From NCBI GenBank assembly GCA_002409445.1, contig DHNJ01000110.1:12803-22734 (forward strand): a stretch of 9,932 nt of DNA, in the 5' to 3' direction. The notes below the pieces were generated by a model. That model saw only the letters and a program-made list of their open reading frames with translations, did no database searches and had not been told where the DNA came from. The first letter of the stretch is position 1. Each line of letters begins with the position of its first letter. This DNA comes from Armatimonadetes bacterium UBA5419. Lineage in GTDB: Bacteria; Armatimonadota; UBA10988. Shown piece by piece: positions 1-8,881 of the stretch. A program made the position numbers and the translations under genes.

Positions 1-160
1 TCTTACCCGAGCCGTTCGGCCCAAGCAGCGCGACATGCTCGCCGGAGCGGACGACGAAGCTGAGGTTGTCGAGGGCCAGCGTGCCCCCCGCCGCCAGGGC
101 GCCGCCGCGCATCACACTGGCGCCGTCGATCTCGAGTAACGGTTGCGACATGCCGCCCAT
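1..160 (-). CDS. ABC transporter ATP-binding protein (N-terminal fragment)
   Basis: This is the N-terminal part, about 53 codons, of a leftward gene cut off by the window edge. The protein reads from MGGMSQPLLEIDGASV through a LALDNLSFVVRSGEHVALLGPNGSGK stretch. GPNGSGK is the Walker A loop that binds ATP phosphate in ABC ATPases, and it lies at the right distance from the usual beta-strand start (LLEIDGAS...LDNLSF). The signature motif and Walker B would lie outside the window. Two in-frame ATGs are possible, at 160 and at 151; neither has a clear Shine-Dalgarno sequence, so the start is uncertain. By family it is the energising subunit of an importer or exporter, but the substrate cannot be told. 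It is divergent from the glycosidase-like gene at 256, so a shared control region and a role in sugar transport are possible but not shown. Confidence 0.9.
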   Translation of the reverse strand, partial: MGGMSQPLLEIDGASVMRGGALAAGGTLALDNLSFVVRSGEHVALLGPNGSGK

Positions 161-179
161 GATACCGCGCCGCCCCGGC

Positions 180-221
180 CGCGGGGGCAGGAGCGCGCCG
201 CGCGGGGGCAGGAGCGCGCGG
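180..221. repeat. Two tandem copies of a 21-bp repeat between divergent genes
   Basis: Two back-to-back 21-base units (180-200 and 201-221) share the 19-mer CGCGGGGGCAGGAGCGCGC and differ only in their last bases. A weaker echo (GCCAGGAGCG) follows at 241-250 and includes the ribosome binding site of the next gene. The repeat lies in the 95-base gap between two divergent genes, so it could be an operator for a dimeric regulator or simply a slippage duplication in GC-rich DNA. No convincing -10/-35 promoter is visible in the gap. Confidence 0.8.
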
Positions 222-255
222 CCCGGCGGCGAAAGCGTGGGCCAGGAGCGACGCT

Positions 256-1935
256 ATGGTGCGGGTCGAGGGACAGCAGATTATCGTCGAGACGAAGACC
301 TGTCGGGCGGTGTTTGACCGCGGCTGGCTGGTCGAGCTGCGCGCGCGGGCCGCGGGCGCGCCCAGTTGGGTCGCCGAGGTCGACGCAAGCGCCGGCTCGG
401 CGCTGACCTTGGTCTACGCCAACCAGCCCGAGGTCGCCGTGCTGAGCGCGCTCGGCTCGAGCCTCTCGGCCCACGCGCTGTCGGATTCGTGCGCCCAGTA
501 CCGCTTCAACGGCTGGGACGCGGACGGCGTGCTGACCATCTCCGAGTGCCCCGAGACCGGCGACGTGCTCGTCGAGCCCGCGGCCTACTCCTCGCGCACC
601 GGCGCGCTGGCCGTGCGCTGGCGGCTGGGCGGCTTCGTCGACGGCCTGCAGCTGGTCGCGCCGTTCTTCCAGGGCACCAAACTGCCCGTCGGCGACCCGC
701 TGATCCAGCGCCGCTGGGCCTGGCCGCAGCATTGGGAGGCCGGCCTGGCCATCCTCGAGGCGCCCGCGGGCGGCGGCTGCTGGGTCCATTGCCGCGACAC
801 CGCCTATCGGCCCAAGGCACTGACCGTCGACGCCGCCGGCCTCGGCTTCGAGACCGAGGCGCCCGGCCCGCTGCACACCAGCCGCGGCTCGGGCGGCCTG
901 GTCTGGCGGGTCAACGTCTACGAGGGCGACTGGCGCGTGCCCGCCGCGACCTATCGCGACTGGTGGTGGGCGGCCTACGGGCTGGACGAGCAGGCCGCGC
1001 GGCGCCCCGCCTGGCACGAGGACATCGCCCTCGCGCTGAGCTGGTACCCGGGCAACCTGGCGCTGCTGGAGGCGCTGGCCGAGCGCGTCGACATGCGCCG
1101 CGTGCTGATCCACTTCCACGAGTGGCGCACCGACCGCTACGACGAGAACTACCCGACCTACACGCCGACCGAGCACGCGCGCGAGGTCATCGCCCGCGCC
1201 AACGAGCTGGGCGCGCACATCCTGCCGCACGCCAACAGTGTCGACATGGACCCGACCCACCCGGCCTACGCCTACCTGCGCGACTTCGAGTACCGCGAGG
1301 TCGGCAACCTGCGGCGGCTGGGCTGGGCCTGGGACCAGGAGGCCAACACCTCGCTCGGCCCGCCGAACAGCAACCGCGCGCTCGACAGCAACCGCCGGCG
1401 CAAGGTGATGGTCAAGATCCACCCCGGCCTGGCCATGTGGCGCAGCATCCTCTGCGAGGAGATCCAGAGCGCCCTGGCCGCCGCGCCGAACGAGGCGATC
1501 TTCATCGACGTGACCCTGTGCAGCCACAACCTCGACCAGTACTTCGTCGAGAACACCAGCGCGCCCGAGGGCATGAACCGGCTGATCCGCCAGCTCCAGG
1601 GCGTCAATGGCGGGCTGGTCGTCGCTGGCGAGGGGCTGAACGAGATCACCTCGCAGGGCCTCTCGTTCTGCCAGGCGCACCTGTTCCACTCGTGGCAGGC
1701 GACCGCCGACGGGCTCGGCCGCGTGGGCGGCGCCGCGCTGGGCGACTTCATCTACGGCCGGCTCTGCCGCGCGTTTGGCTACTCGAACCTGACCGGCGAC
1801 AACGAGGCCTCCGAGCTGCGGATGAAGGTCCACGAGCAGCTCGGCGCGATCCCCACGATCACCGTCGGCCGGCCCGAGCAGATCACCAACCCGACGCCGG
1901 CCGTCGCCCGCGCGCTCGACGCGGCCAAGGGGTAG
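256..1935 (+). CDS. Glycoside-hydrolase-like protein (probable DUF6259 type)
   Basis: This 559-aa protein has no signal peptide, so it is probably cytoplasmic. Residues 1 to about 240 look like a beta-rich N-terminal domain, and about 255-540 like a TIM-barrel glycosidase domain (ALSWYPGN, VLIHFHEW, YPTYTPTEHA, ILPHANSVD, IFIDVT, VVAGEGLNE). From the position of strand-end acids in clan-D-like barrels I would propose D418 (IFIDVT) as nucleophile and E459 (AGEG) as acid/base; this is inference. The overall pattern is what I recall for DUF6259 proteins, whose chemistry is not established. The ATG at 256 is chosen because AGGAG lies at 244-248, seven bases upstream. The gene begins a three-gene run, with the next start only four bases after its stop. 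Codons are strongly GC-ending, like the next two genes. It could instead belong to another uncharacterised glycosidase family. Confidence 0.75.
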   Translation: MVRVEGQQIIVETKTCRAVFDRGWLVELRARAAGAPSWVAEVDASAGSALTLVYANQPEVAVLSALGSSLSAHALSDSCAQYRFNGWDADGVLTISECPETGDVLVEPAAYSSRTGALAVRWRLGGFVDGLQLVAPFFQGTKLPVGDPLIQRRWAWPQHWEAGLAILEAPAGGGCWVHCRDTAYRPKALTVDAAGLGFETEAPGPLHTSRGSGGLVWRVNVYEGDWRVPAATYRDWWWAAYGLDEQAARRPAWHEDIALALSWYPGNLALLEALAERVDMRRVLIHFHEWRTDRYDENYPTYTPTEHAREVIARANELGAHILPHANSVDMDPTHPAYAYLRDFEYREVGNLRRLGWAWDQEANTSLGPPNSNRALDSNRRRKVMVKIHPGLAMWRSILCEEIQSALAAAPNEAIFIDVTLCSHNLDQYFVENTSAPEGMNRLIRQLQGVNGGLVVAGEGLNEITSQGLSFCQAHLFHSWQATADGLGRVGGAALGDFIYGRLCRAFGYSNLTGDNEASELRMKVHEQLGAIPTITVGRPEQITNPTPAVARALDAAKG

Positions 1936-1939
1936 GCCG

Positions 1940-3049
1940 ATGCTGCCGCTAGTCCTCGCCGGCCTGCTGCTCGCCGCCGCCCCGGTCGACTCGACCGTGG
2001 TGCTCAACCTCGAGCCCTCGCCCGAGTTCCCGCGCCATTCGGAAGGCGCCTTCGCCACGTTGGCCGACGGGCGGATCCTCTTCGTCTACACCCGCTTCAC
2101 CGGCGGTGCGGAGGACCACTCGTCGGCCGACCTGGTCGGCATGGAATCGGCCGACGGCGGCCAGACCTGGGGCCCACCGCGCGTGGTCGTGGCCAACGAG
2201 GGCCGCTCGAACGTGATGAGCGTCAGCCTGCTGCGGTTGGCCGGCTCCGGCCGGCTGGCGCTCTTCTACCTGCTCAAGAACAGCTTCCAGGACTGCCAAC
2301 CGTACCTGCGCTACAGCAGCGACGAGGGCGCGACCTGGAGTGAGCCACGCCGCTGCGGCCGCGCGCCGGGTTACTTCGTGCTGAACAACGACCGCGTTAT
2401 CCAGCTGCGCTCGGGCCGCCTGGTCATGCCCCTCGGCTACCACCGCAGCCGCGGCGAGGAGCCCGACTCGTGGACCAGCTTCGACGGCCGGGCGATCGCG
2501 CTGTGGCTGCTGAGCGATGACGAGGGCGCGAGCTGGCGCGAGGCGCGGACCTGGTGGGCGCTGCCCGTGGTCACCGGCACGGGCATGCAGGAGCCCGGCG
2601 TCGTCGAGCTGGACGACGGCAGCCTGCTCACCGTCGCCCGCACCGACCAGGGCCGCCAGTGGGAGTGCCGCTCGACCGACGGCGGCGAGACCTGGACCGC
2701 CCCGGTCGCCGGTCCTCTCCAATCGCCGGTCGCCCCCGCCACCCTGAAGACCTTCCCCGGCACCGCGACCCTGCTCGCCGTCTACTGCGACCACTCGGGC
2801 GCCTTCCCCTTCCCCGCGGGCAAACGCACCCCCCTCGTCGCCGCCCTCAGCGACGACCGCGGCACCACCTGGCACTCCGCCCGCGCGATCGAAACCGATC
2901 CCGACGGCTGGTACTGCTACACGGCGATGCACTTCGTCGGCGAGCACGTCCTGCTGGCCTACTGCGCCGGCGACAGCCAAGTCGGCGGCCTCAACCGCCT
3001 CCGCATCCGGCGGGTGGGGCTGGGGTGGTTGTATGGGGCGGGGGACTGA
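1940..3049 (+). CDS. Exported sialidase-family (BNR/Asp-box) protein
   Basis: This 369-aa protein starts with a short hydrophobic leader (residues 1-17, LPLVLAGLLLAAAPV), suggesting export. Five Asp-boxes (S-x-D-x-G-x-x-W type) are visible: SADGGQTW 70-77, SSDEGATW 126-133, SDDEGASW 192-199, STDGGETW 245-252 and SDDRGTTW 304-311. These mark the turns of a six-bladed sialidase beta-propeller. The family holds true sialidases and other exo-glycosidases. Plausible active-site residues are E218 (MQEPG), the tyrosines in WYCYTAM (324-330) and several arginines, but a canonical FRIP motif is absent, so activity on sialic acid is not safe to assume. Its ATG follows the previous stop by four bases; AAGGGG at 1928-1932, inside the end of the upstream gene, can serve as ribosome binding site, which indicates co-transcription. 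Length is normal for compact bacterial members. Confidence 0.88.
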   Translation: MLPLVLAGLLLAAAPVDSTVVLNLEPSPEFPRHSEGAFATLADGRILFVYTRFTGGAEDHSSADLVGMESADGGQTWGPPRVVVANEGRSNVMSVSLLRLAGSGRLALFYLLKNSFQDCQPYLRYSSDEGATWSEPRRCGRAPGYFVLNNDRVIQLRSGRLVMPLGYHRSRGEEPDSWTSFDGRAIALWLLSDDEGASWREARTWWALPVVTGTGMQEPGVVELDDGSLLTVARTDQGRQWECRSTDGGETWTAPVAGPLQSPVAPATLKTFPGTATLLAVYCDHSGAFPFPAGKRTPLVAALSDDRGTTWHSARAIETDPDGWYCYTAMHFVGEHVLLAYCAGDSQVGGLNRLRIRRVGLGWLYGAGD

Positions 3050-3061
3050 CGGAGGAGAGTA

Positions 3062-4288
3062 ATGGACCCGCGCGTGCTGCTGACAATGACCCTCGCCCTG
3101 ACGATCGTCGGCGCGCCGCCGGCCGCCGGGCGCGTGCGCTGGCAGCATCTGTCGACAGCCAACGGTGACCTGCCGCTGCCCGGCGCCTCGCCCCAGCAGA
3201 CCGCCTGCATCATCGCCGACCTCGACGGCGCCGGCCGCCCGGGCATCGTCCTCGGCTTCCGCCACACCGCACCCGCCCTGGTCTGGTACCGGCCGACGGA
3301 CGCGGGCTACGAGCGCTATGTGATCGAGCCGGAGCTGCTGACCCTCGAGGCCGGCGGCACCTGGGCCGATATCGATGGCGACGGCTGGCCCGACCTGGTC
3401 GTCGGTGGCGACTACCAGTCCAACAGCGTCTGGTGGTGGCGCAACCCCGGCCCCGGCTGGGCGCCCGACGCGCGCTGGGAGCGCTACACGCTCAAGGCCA
3501 GCGGCGCGCCGATGCACCACGACCAGGTCTTCGCCGACTTCCTAGGCCGCGGCCGCCCGCAGCTCGCTTACTGGAACCAGCGCGCCCAGACCATCTTTCT
3601 CGCGCCGATCCCCGACGACCCGACCGCGCTGACCGAGTGGCCGGCCGAGGCCATCTACACCGGCCCCGGCGGCGCGCCGGCCGGGGCCTACGCCGAAGGC
3701 ATGAGCGCGGCCGACATCGACGGCGACGGCCGGCCCGAGCTGCTTGCGGGCAACCTGCTGATCCGTTGGCAGCCCGCGGCGGGCTGGTCGGCGACGCCGA
3801 TCGGCGAGCTCGGCGGCCTGATCTACGCCGGCCGGCTGATCACCGGCAGCCGCTACCCCCAGATCGTCATCGCCCCCGGCGACAACGTCGGCCCCGTGCG
3901 CTGGTACGCCTGCGCCGACGATGACGACCCGTTCCGCCCCGGCGCCTGGCAGCCCCACGACCTCGTCGGCCGCGACCTGATCCACCCCCACTCGCTCCAA
4001 CTCGGCGACATCGACGGCGACGGCCACCTCGACATCTTCGTCGCCGAAATGGCCAAATGGAGCGAAAACCAGCCCGACCCCAACCACCCCACCGCCGAAG
4101 CCCTCATCTTCTACGGCCACGGCGACGGCACCTTCGAGCCAACCGTCTTCCAACGCGGCCTCGGCTTCCACGAAGCCCGCCTCGCCGACCTCGACGCCAG
4201 CGGCCGCCTCAGCATCATCAACAAACCCTACAACTGGTCCACCCCACGCCTGGACATCTGGCTGAACCTGGGACCGGACGGCGAGTGA
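3062..4288 (+). CDS. Exported FG-GAP/VCBS beta-propeller protein
   Basis: This 408-aa protein has an N-terminal signal peptide (hydrophobic residues 5-19, likely cut after about residue 22). It carries six repeats of the calcium-binding DxDxDG type or its degenerate form: DLDGAG 53-58, DIDGDG 103-108, DFLGRG 159-164, DIDGDG 218-223, DIDGDG 316-321 and DLDASG 376-381. Each is followed by a hydrophobic strand (for example PDLVVGG), as in integrin-alpha-like FG-GAP/VCBS propellers. Such proteins bind carbohydrate or protein, or act as lyases; no catalytic motif is visible here, so no enzyme activity is assigned. A strong Shine-Dalgarno sequence, GGAGGAGAG (3051-3059), sits just before ATG 3062, twelve bases after the preceding stop. 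It is the last gene of the run. The acidic repeats at 159 and 376 have lost calcium ligands. With its neighbours it suggests work on extracellular glycans. Confidence 0.88.
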   Translation: MDPRVLLTMTLALTIVGAPPAAGRVRWQHLSTANGDLPLPGASPQQTACIIADLDGAGRPGIVLGFRHTAPALVWYRPTDAGYERYVIEPELLTLEAGGTWADIDGDGWPDLVVGGDYQSNSVWWWRNPGPGWAPDARWERYTLKASGAPMHHDQVFADFLGRGRPQLAYWNQRAQTIFLAPIPDDPTALTEWPAEAIYTGPGGAPAGAYAEGMSAADIDGDGRPELLAGNLLIRWQPAAGWSATPIGELGGLIYAGRLITGSRYPQIVIAPGDNVGPVRWYACADDDDPFRPGAWQPHDLVGRDLIHPHSLQLGDIDGDGHLDIFVAEMAKWSENQPDPNHPTAEALIFYGHGDGTFEPTVFQRGLGFHEARLADLDASGRLSIINKPYNWSTPRLDIWLNLGPDGE

Positions 4289-4361
4289 GTGGGCCGGGCT
4301 AACGCAGCGCGGATGCTGATTCAGTTACCATCACCAGTGACACGACGCTGTGGGGTGAGCG

Positions 4362-7300
4362 ATGGCTCTAGCTTGGTCTGATTTGCGGCCGTTCAACGGC
4401 TCGCAGCACGACGCCTTCGAGGAGCTCTGCGTGCAACTCGCGCGAGCCGAATGCCGTGGCACGGAGCTGGTTCGGAAGGGTACGCCCGATGCCGGTGTGG
4501 AATGCTACACGGTCCTTGCGGACGGCTCCGAATGGGGCTGGCAAGCGAAGTACTTTCTAACGGCCATGGGCGCCAAGCAATGGCAGCAGATCGGCTGTTC
4601 GGTAAGTGCGGCTCTCCAGGCACACCCGAAGCTCGTGCGGTACTACGTCTGCGTACCACGAGATCGTGCCGATGGACGCCGGTCAGGCCGGAAATCGGAG
4701 ATGGACCGCTGGAATACACACGTCAGTGAGTGGCAACGTGAGGCGGCAGCGCGCGGCATGTCCGTGGAGTTCGTATTCTGGGGCAGTTCCGAGCTGCTAG
4801 AGCTACTCCAACAACCGCGACACGCCGGTCGGCGGTTGTACTGGTTTGGTACCGCGGCGTTCGATGCGCCGTGGTTCGAGGCTTCGATCGCGACCGCTCG
4901 GGCGGTGGCGGGACCAAGGTATACCCCTGAGTTGCACGTGGAACTACCGCTGGCCCAGGACTTCGAGGCATTCGGCCGCACAACCGCCTTCCGTCGAGTC
5001 TGCCGCGAGCACTCGCGCAGCCTCCGGCGGTCACTAGCGCCGCTGCGCTCGGTGCTCGACGACAACGACAGCGAACCCTGGTCGGAGGCGCTTATCCAGG
5101 CGTTGACCTCAGCTGATGGCGCCGCCGATGTGCTGCGCCAGATCGGTCAAGCGGCCGATGATGGGACGAGGCTCGACGACCTGCTCAAGCGCGCCGAGGA
5201 GCTGGGCAAGGCCTGCAAGCTAGTCTCTGAGGCTATGCCTAGCAACACCGAGGATTCAAGTTCGGCGGTTGGACACGACAAGTCGCAGGCCGTGAACCTG
5301 CGAGACCTCCTCCACGACCTGAGGACCACAAGAGACGCCCTGTGGCCGTGGCTGTACCGGGCATCTGGCGACCTACTCTTGTTGACGGGAGAGGCGGGCA
5401 CCGGCAAGACCCACCTGCTCTGTGATGTGGCCAGGGCTCGAGCCGCGGCCGGGTTGCCGACGATCCTGTTGATGGGACAGCGGTTCACCTCGACCGACGA
5501 GCCGTGGTCACAGGCGCTCGCTCAGCTCGACCTGCGCCAGCATTCCGTGGAGGAGGTGATCGGTGCCCTCGAAGCTGCCGCGCAGGCCGCCCGGTGCCGA
5601 GCACTGGTCATGATCGATGCGTTGAACGAAGGCCTAGGGCGTGAGATCTGGCGCTCCCATCTGGCGGCTTTTCTGCGGCCACTGCGGGAATCGCCATGGA
5701 TCGGCGTCGTGCTCTCGGTGCGCACGGGCTTCGAACGCGTGGTGCTCCCGGAGACGGAGCACGACGCGGCGATTCGGCTAGAGCACGATGGGTTCGGTAG
5801 CCAGACGTACGACGCAGTGCGGAGCTTTTTCGCGTTCTACGGCTTGGAGCTGGCGTCCGCTCCTCCGCTGCATCAGGAGTTCAGTAACCCGCTGCTGCTC
5901 AAGATGCTCTGCAGCGGGCTCAAGGCCCGCGGCGTACAACGAGTTCCGCGTGGCAGTCAAGGAGCTTCTCGGATCTTCGAGGCGCATCTAGAGGCGGTTG
6001 GCCAGAAGATAGCCCGGCAGCTTGGGCTCGATGCCAAGGACCAGCCGGTCCGCCGAGCCTTGGACGCAGTCGCCGAGCGCTTGGCGAACGGTAGCCCTGA
6101 AAGGCTTCAACGCGACGACGCCAAACAGGTGGTGGACACGGTGTGGCCGGGAGCCAACTACGCAACATCCCTGTATGCCGCGCTGGTCGCCGAAGGTCTT
6201 CTGCTGGAACTGCCAGCCGCAGATGGCGAGCACGTCGTCTTCGGCTACGAACGCCTCGGTGACCACCTGGTGGCGCAGCACATCGTGGCGCAGGCGATAG
6301 CCGCGCGGGACAACGCGGACGGCGCTGGCGGTCCATCGGCGGGCCAGCCTTCAGAGGCTGATCTGCAGGCCTACCGACCATCGTTCGAGTTCCTCGCCAG
6401 TGACGCCAACCCAGTTTCGCCCAGCTTGCTCGAAGCGCTCTGCAACGTCGTGCCCGAGCGGCTAGGTGTCGAGTTGACGGAACTCCTGCCAGCCGTTGTC
6501 AAGCGCTATGGCTACGGCCACGCCCTACGGCAGAGCCTGGTATGGCGTGAACCCGCTGCGATCGGCGACCCTGAGCGAGCGCTGGCGCTGCTAGACGAGG
6601 CGGACCAACAAGACTGTCAGTACGACGCGTCGTGGGAGATGGTGCTCAGCGTCGCGGCGCTACCCGACCATCCTCTCAACGCCAACTTCCTGCATCAGGT
6701 GCTCATGGCACAGTGCAGGCCTAACCGTGATGCGCAGTGGAGCATCATGCTGCACCGCCTATGGGCTCGAACGGACGCTTGGCCCATCAAGCGTCTGATC
6801 GAATGGGCTGACGCGGTGCAGCCAGGAGCGGACGTCGATGATGAGGTCATCGCGTTGTGCGCCACCGCGCTGGTCTGGATGTTCACCACCGCCAACCGCT
6901 TCCTTCGAGATCAGGCCTCGATGGCGGTGGCTAACATTCTGACGGGTCGGCTAGACGCCGCGGGCCGCGTGGTCGAGCGCTTCGCTGGCGTCGATGACCT
7001 CTACGTGTCCGAGCGCCTGTATGCCGCTGTCTATGGTGCGGTGCTGCGCACCCCAGATCCCCAGGCCGTTGGCCCCGTGGCCAAGATAGTCCATCGCCAC
7101 GTCTTCGCGGAGCGCCCGCCGGTCCCGCACGTTTTGCTCCGCGACTATGCGCGGGGCGTGATCGAGAGGGCGGCTCACCTGGGGGTGTGGTCCGGACCCG
7201 ACTTGGCTACGGTGCGACCACCCTACGGCAGCCCGCCGCCATGCTGGCCGTCCTCTGAGGAGGTCGCCGACCTGATCGGCCGGGCACCATCGGTGTCCTG

Positions 7301-8645
7301 GGATAGCCAAGATCCCGCCTGGTCACGACATCGCATTGTGTGCTCGGTTGCGGCGGATGATTTCGCCCACTACGTACTTGGGGATAACTTCAGTCAGAGG
7401 TCTGCGTTCTTTACGGAGCCAGGCGGCACGCCCCTACCGCTGGAGCGCATCAAGCAGTACATCATCAAGCGGGTCTTCGAGCTGGGCTGGAAGACGGAGC
7501 TGTTCGGCGCGTTCGACCGCCACGACATCGGGTACCACGGCCGCGAAGCCGCCAAGGCCGAGCGCATAGGGAAGAAGTACCAGTGGTTGGCCTACCACGA
7601 GGTGTTGGCGCTCCTCGCGGACAACTACCCATACCAGCAGGAGTACCAGGATGTTGACCGCGAGTATGGTGGTCCCTGGCAACTGAATGTGCGCGACATC
7701 GACCCGTCGTCTCCGCCGCGCCGCCAGCATGCCGCGCCTACCCTGGCCACGACCGCGCCAGCCTGGTGGTGTCCACAACCACCCAATGCGCCAAACGGCA
7801 CGGTCGCGGACGAAGAGTGGGTATCCAGCACGGCGGATCTGCCGGATCTGCCGAGACTCCTCAAGGTTCGCCGGCCGGCGGACGGCACGAGCTGGCTCAG
7901 TACACACCTATTCCAGCGAACCAAGATCGATGACGAGCCAGACTCCGCTGACCCTGGACCTTCTGAACGCGAGGTATGGTGTTGGTGCCATGCCCTCCTA
8001 CTTGCGGCCGGCGACGTCCAAGACTTCATGGCTTGGGCCAAGACCGTCACGTTCTGGAATCGGTGGATGCCGGAGCCTGGCACCGTCGCTGAACTGATCG
8101 TAGGCGAGGTAGGCTGGGCGCCCGCCTGGCACCACTTGCTGCGCAATGATGGTGTTCGGCAGGGCTGGATACGGCCTGAGCGGGACTGTCCCGTGGACGT
8201 GCTACCAACCGCGCTGCTTCATGGCCGGCACATCTCCGACTTCGACTGCAGCGCGTCCGAGCCTCAGGAGTCGTACATCCCAACTCCCTGCGTCTGCGAG
8301 CTCCTGGGATGGCAATGGACCGGCAGCCCAGGACGGTTCGTCGACGGCGCGAACCAGCCGTGCGCCTACGATCCGTCGTTCGACGAGGTCGGTCCGAGCG
8401 CCCTTCTCCTGGCGGAAGCGCCGCTGCGATCAGCACTGGCGCGGGAAGGCCTGAGTCTGTGTTGGATCATGCTAGGCGAAAAGGCTGCGCATTGCCAGCT
8501 TGGGCCCGCACAGTTGGTGCGGACGAAGTTGACCGGAGCCGCGGAACTCGGTGAGCACGGAATCACCGGGTTCGTCAACCTCGATGTAGCGGGCGACGAT
8601 GATGCTAGCCAACGAGAGCTCAAGCGCTTGAAGGACTATCCGTAG
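4362..8645 (+). CDS. Avs-like nuclease-STAND NTPase, putative antiphage protein
   Basis: This 1427-aa protein is very large and has three regions. Residues 1-160 look like an Mrr-type PD-(D/E)xK nuclease: helix FEELCVQLARAE (19-30), D43 in the DAGVE stretch, then Q61-A-K63 in WGWQAKYF. About 310-560 is a P-loop NTPase: Walker A GEAGTGKT 343-350, Walker B ALVMIDALNE 414-423 and the SNPLLLKMLC helix 508-517 typical of STAND/NACHT proteins. From 600 on it is a long region, including YERLGDHLVAQ (629-639) and GKKYQWLAYHE (1070-1080), which I recall from Avs-type proteins. In the Avs family this C-terminal part senses a phage protein and the complex assembles to activate the N-terminal nuclease. 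That mechanism is inferred here; the specific trigger is unknown. Start ATG 4362 follows GGGGTGAG (4352-4359). No membrane segments or signal peptide. Codons such as CTA, ATA and GTA are more frequent than in the upstream genes, suggesting transfer. It could be a different NLR-like clade. Confidence 0.8.
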   Translation: MALAWSDLRPFNGSQHDAFEELCVQLARAECRGTELVRKGTPDAGVECYTVLADGSEWGWQAKYFLTAMGAKQWQQIGCSVSAALQAHPKLVRYYVCVPRDRADGRRSGRKSEMDRWNTHVSEWQREAAARGMSVEFVFWGSSELLELLQQPRHAGRRLYWFGTAAFDAPWFEASIATARAVAGPRYTPELHVELPLAQDFEAFGRTTAFRRVCREHSRSLRRSLAPLRSVLDDNDSEPWSEALIQALTSADGAADVLRQIGQAADDGTRLDDLLKRAEELGKACKLVSEAMPSNTEDSSSAVGHDKSQAVNLRDLLHDLRTTRDALWPWLYRASGDLLLLTGEAGTGKTHLLCDVARARAAAGLPTILLMGQRFTSTDEPWSQALAQLDLRQHSVEEVIGALEAAAQAARCRALVMIDALNEGLGREIWRSHLAAFLRPLRESPWIGVVLSVRTGFERVVLPETEHDAAIRLEHDGFGSQTYDAVRSFFAFYGLELASAPPLHQEFSNPLLLKMLCSGLKARGVQRVPRGSQGASRIFEAHLEAVGQKIARQLGLDAKDQPVRRALDAVAERLANGSPERLQRDDAKQVVDTVWPGANYATSLYAALVAEGLLLELPAADGEHVVFGYERLGDHLVAQHIVAQAIAARDNADGAGGPSAGQPSEADLQAYRPSFEFLASDANPVSPSLLEALCNVVPERLGVELTELLPAVVKRYGYGHALRQSLVWREPAAIGDPERALALLDEADQQDCQYDASWEMVLSVAALPDHPLNANFLHQVLMAQCRPNRDAQWSIMLHRLWARTDAWPIKRLIEWADAVQPGADVDDEVIALCATALVWMFTTANRFLRDQASMAVANILTGRLDAAGRVVERFAGVDDLYVSERLYAAVYGAVLRTPDPQAVGPVAKIVHRHVFAERPPVPHVLLRDYARGVIERAAHLGVWSGPDLATVRPPYGSPPPCWPSSEEVADLIGRAPSVSWDSQDPAWSRHRIVCSVAADDFAHYVLGDNFSQRSAFFTEPGGTPLPLERIKQYIIKRVFELGWKTELFGAFDRHDIGYHGREAAKAERIGKKYQWLAYHEVLALLADNYPYQQEYQDVDREYGGPWQLNVRDIDPSSPPRRQHAAPTLATTAPAWWCPQPPNAPNGTVADEEWVSSTADLPDLPRLLKVRRPADGTSWLSTHLFQRTKIDDEPDSADPGPSEREVWCWCHALLLAAGDVQDFMAWAKTVTFWNRWMPEPGTVAELIVGEVGWAPAWHHLLRNDGVRQGWIRPERDCPVDVLPTALLHGRHISDFDCSASEPQESYIPTPCVCELLGWQWTGSPGRFVDGANQPCAYDPSFDEVGPSALLLAEAPLRSALAREGLSLCWIMLGEKAAHCQLGPAQLVRTKLTGAAELGEHGITGFVNLDVAGDDDASQRELKRLKDYP

Positions 8646-8881
8646 AGGTCGGCCGCGGTGCTGCAGCGCGAGCTGAGCCTCTAGGAGGCCCGCCTCATCT
8701 CCATCATCGAGACCGTGGCCACTACACCCCATCAACCCTTGGGCCGTAGGCTTGTTGGGCCAGGTGGGTACCGGCAGCGCAATGGCGAGTACCGCATGAC
8801 CTGCGAAATGGACAGCGGCGCGTGGTCGTTAGCTGTCTTGGCCGCCGTCGGACCGCTTACCGCGCCGGTAGGCTGCCTCCA

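Noticed and set aside
366..1952. 528-codon plus-strand frame in another phase
   Set aside because: Extremely arginine-rich product without domains; a phase shadow of the glycosidase-like gene.
112..2058. Long 648-codon open frame on the minus strand across the first gene
   Set aside because: It is the antisense shadow of a strongly GC-biased gene; its product has no domain and is low in complexity, while the plus-strand gene has a ribosome binding site and family features.
1949..3520. Long 523-codon minus-strand open frame
   Set aside because: It lies antisense to the Asp-box and VCBS genes, which carry clear motifs. Its composition is typical of a shadow frame.
8677..8689. Small hairpin GCCTC-TAG-GAGGC as a terminator for the STAND gene
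   Set aside because: The stem has only five pairs with a three-base loop and no following T-run.
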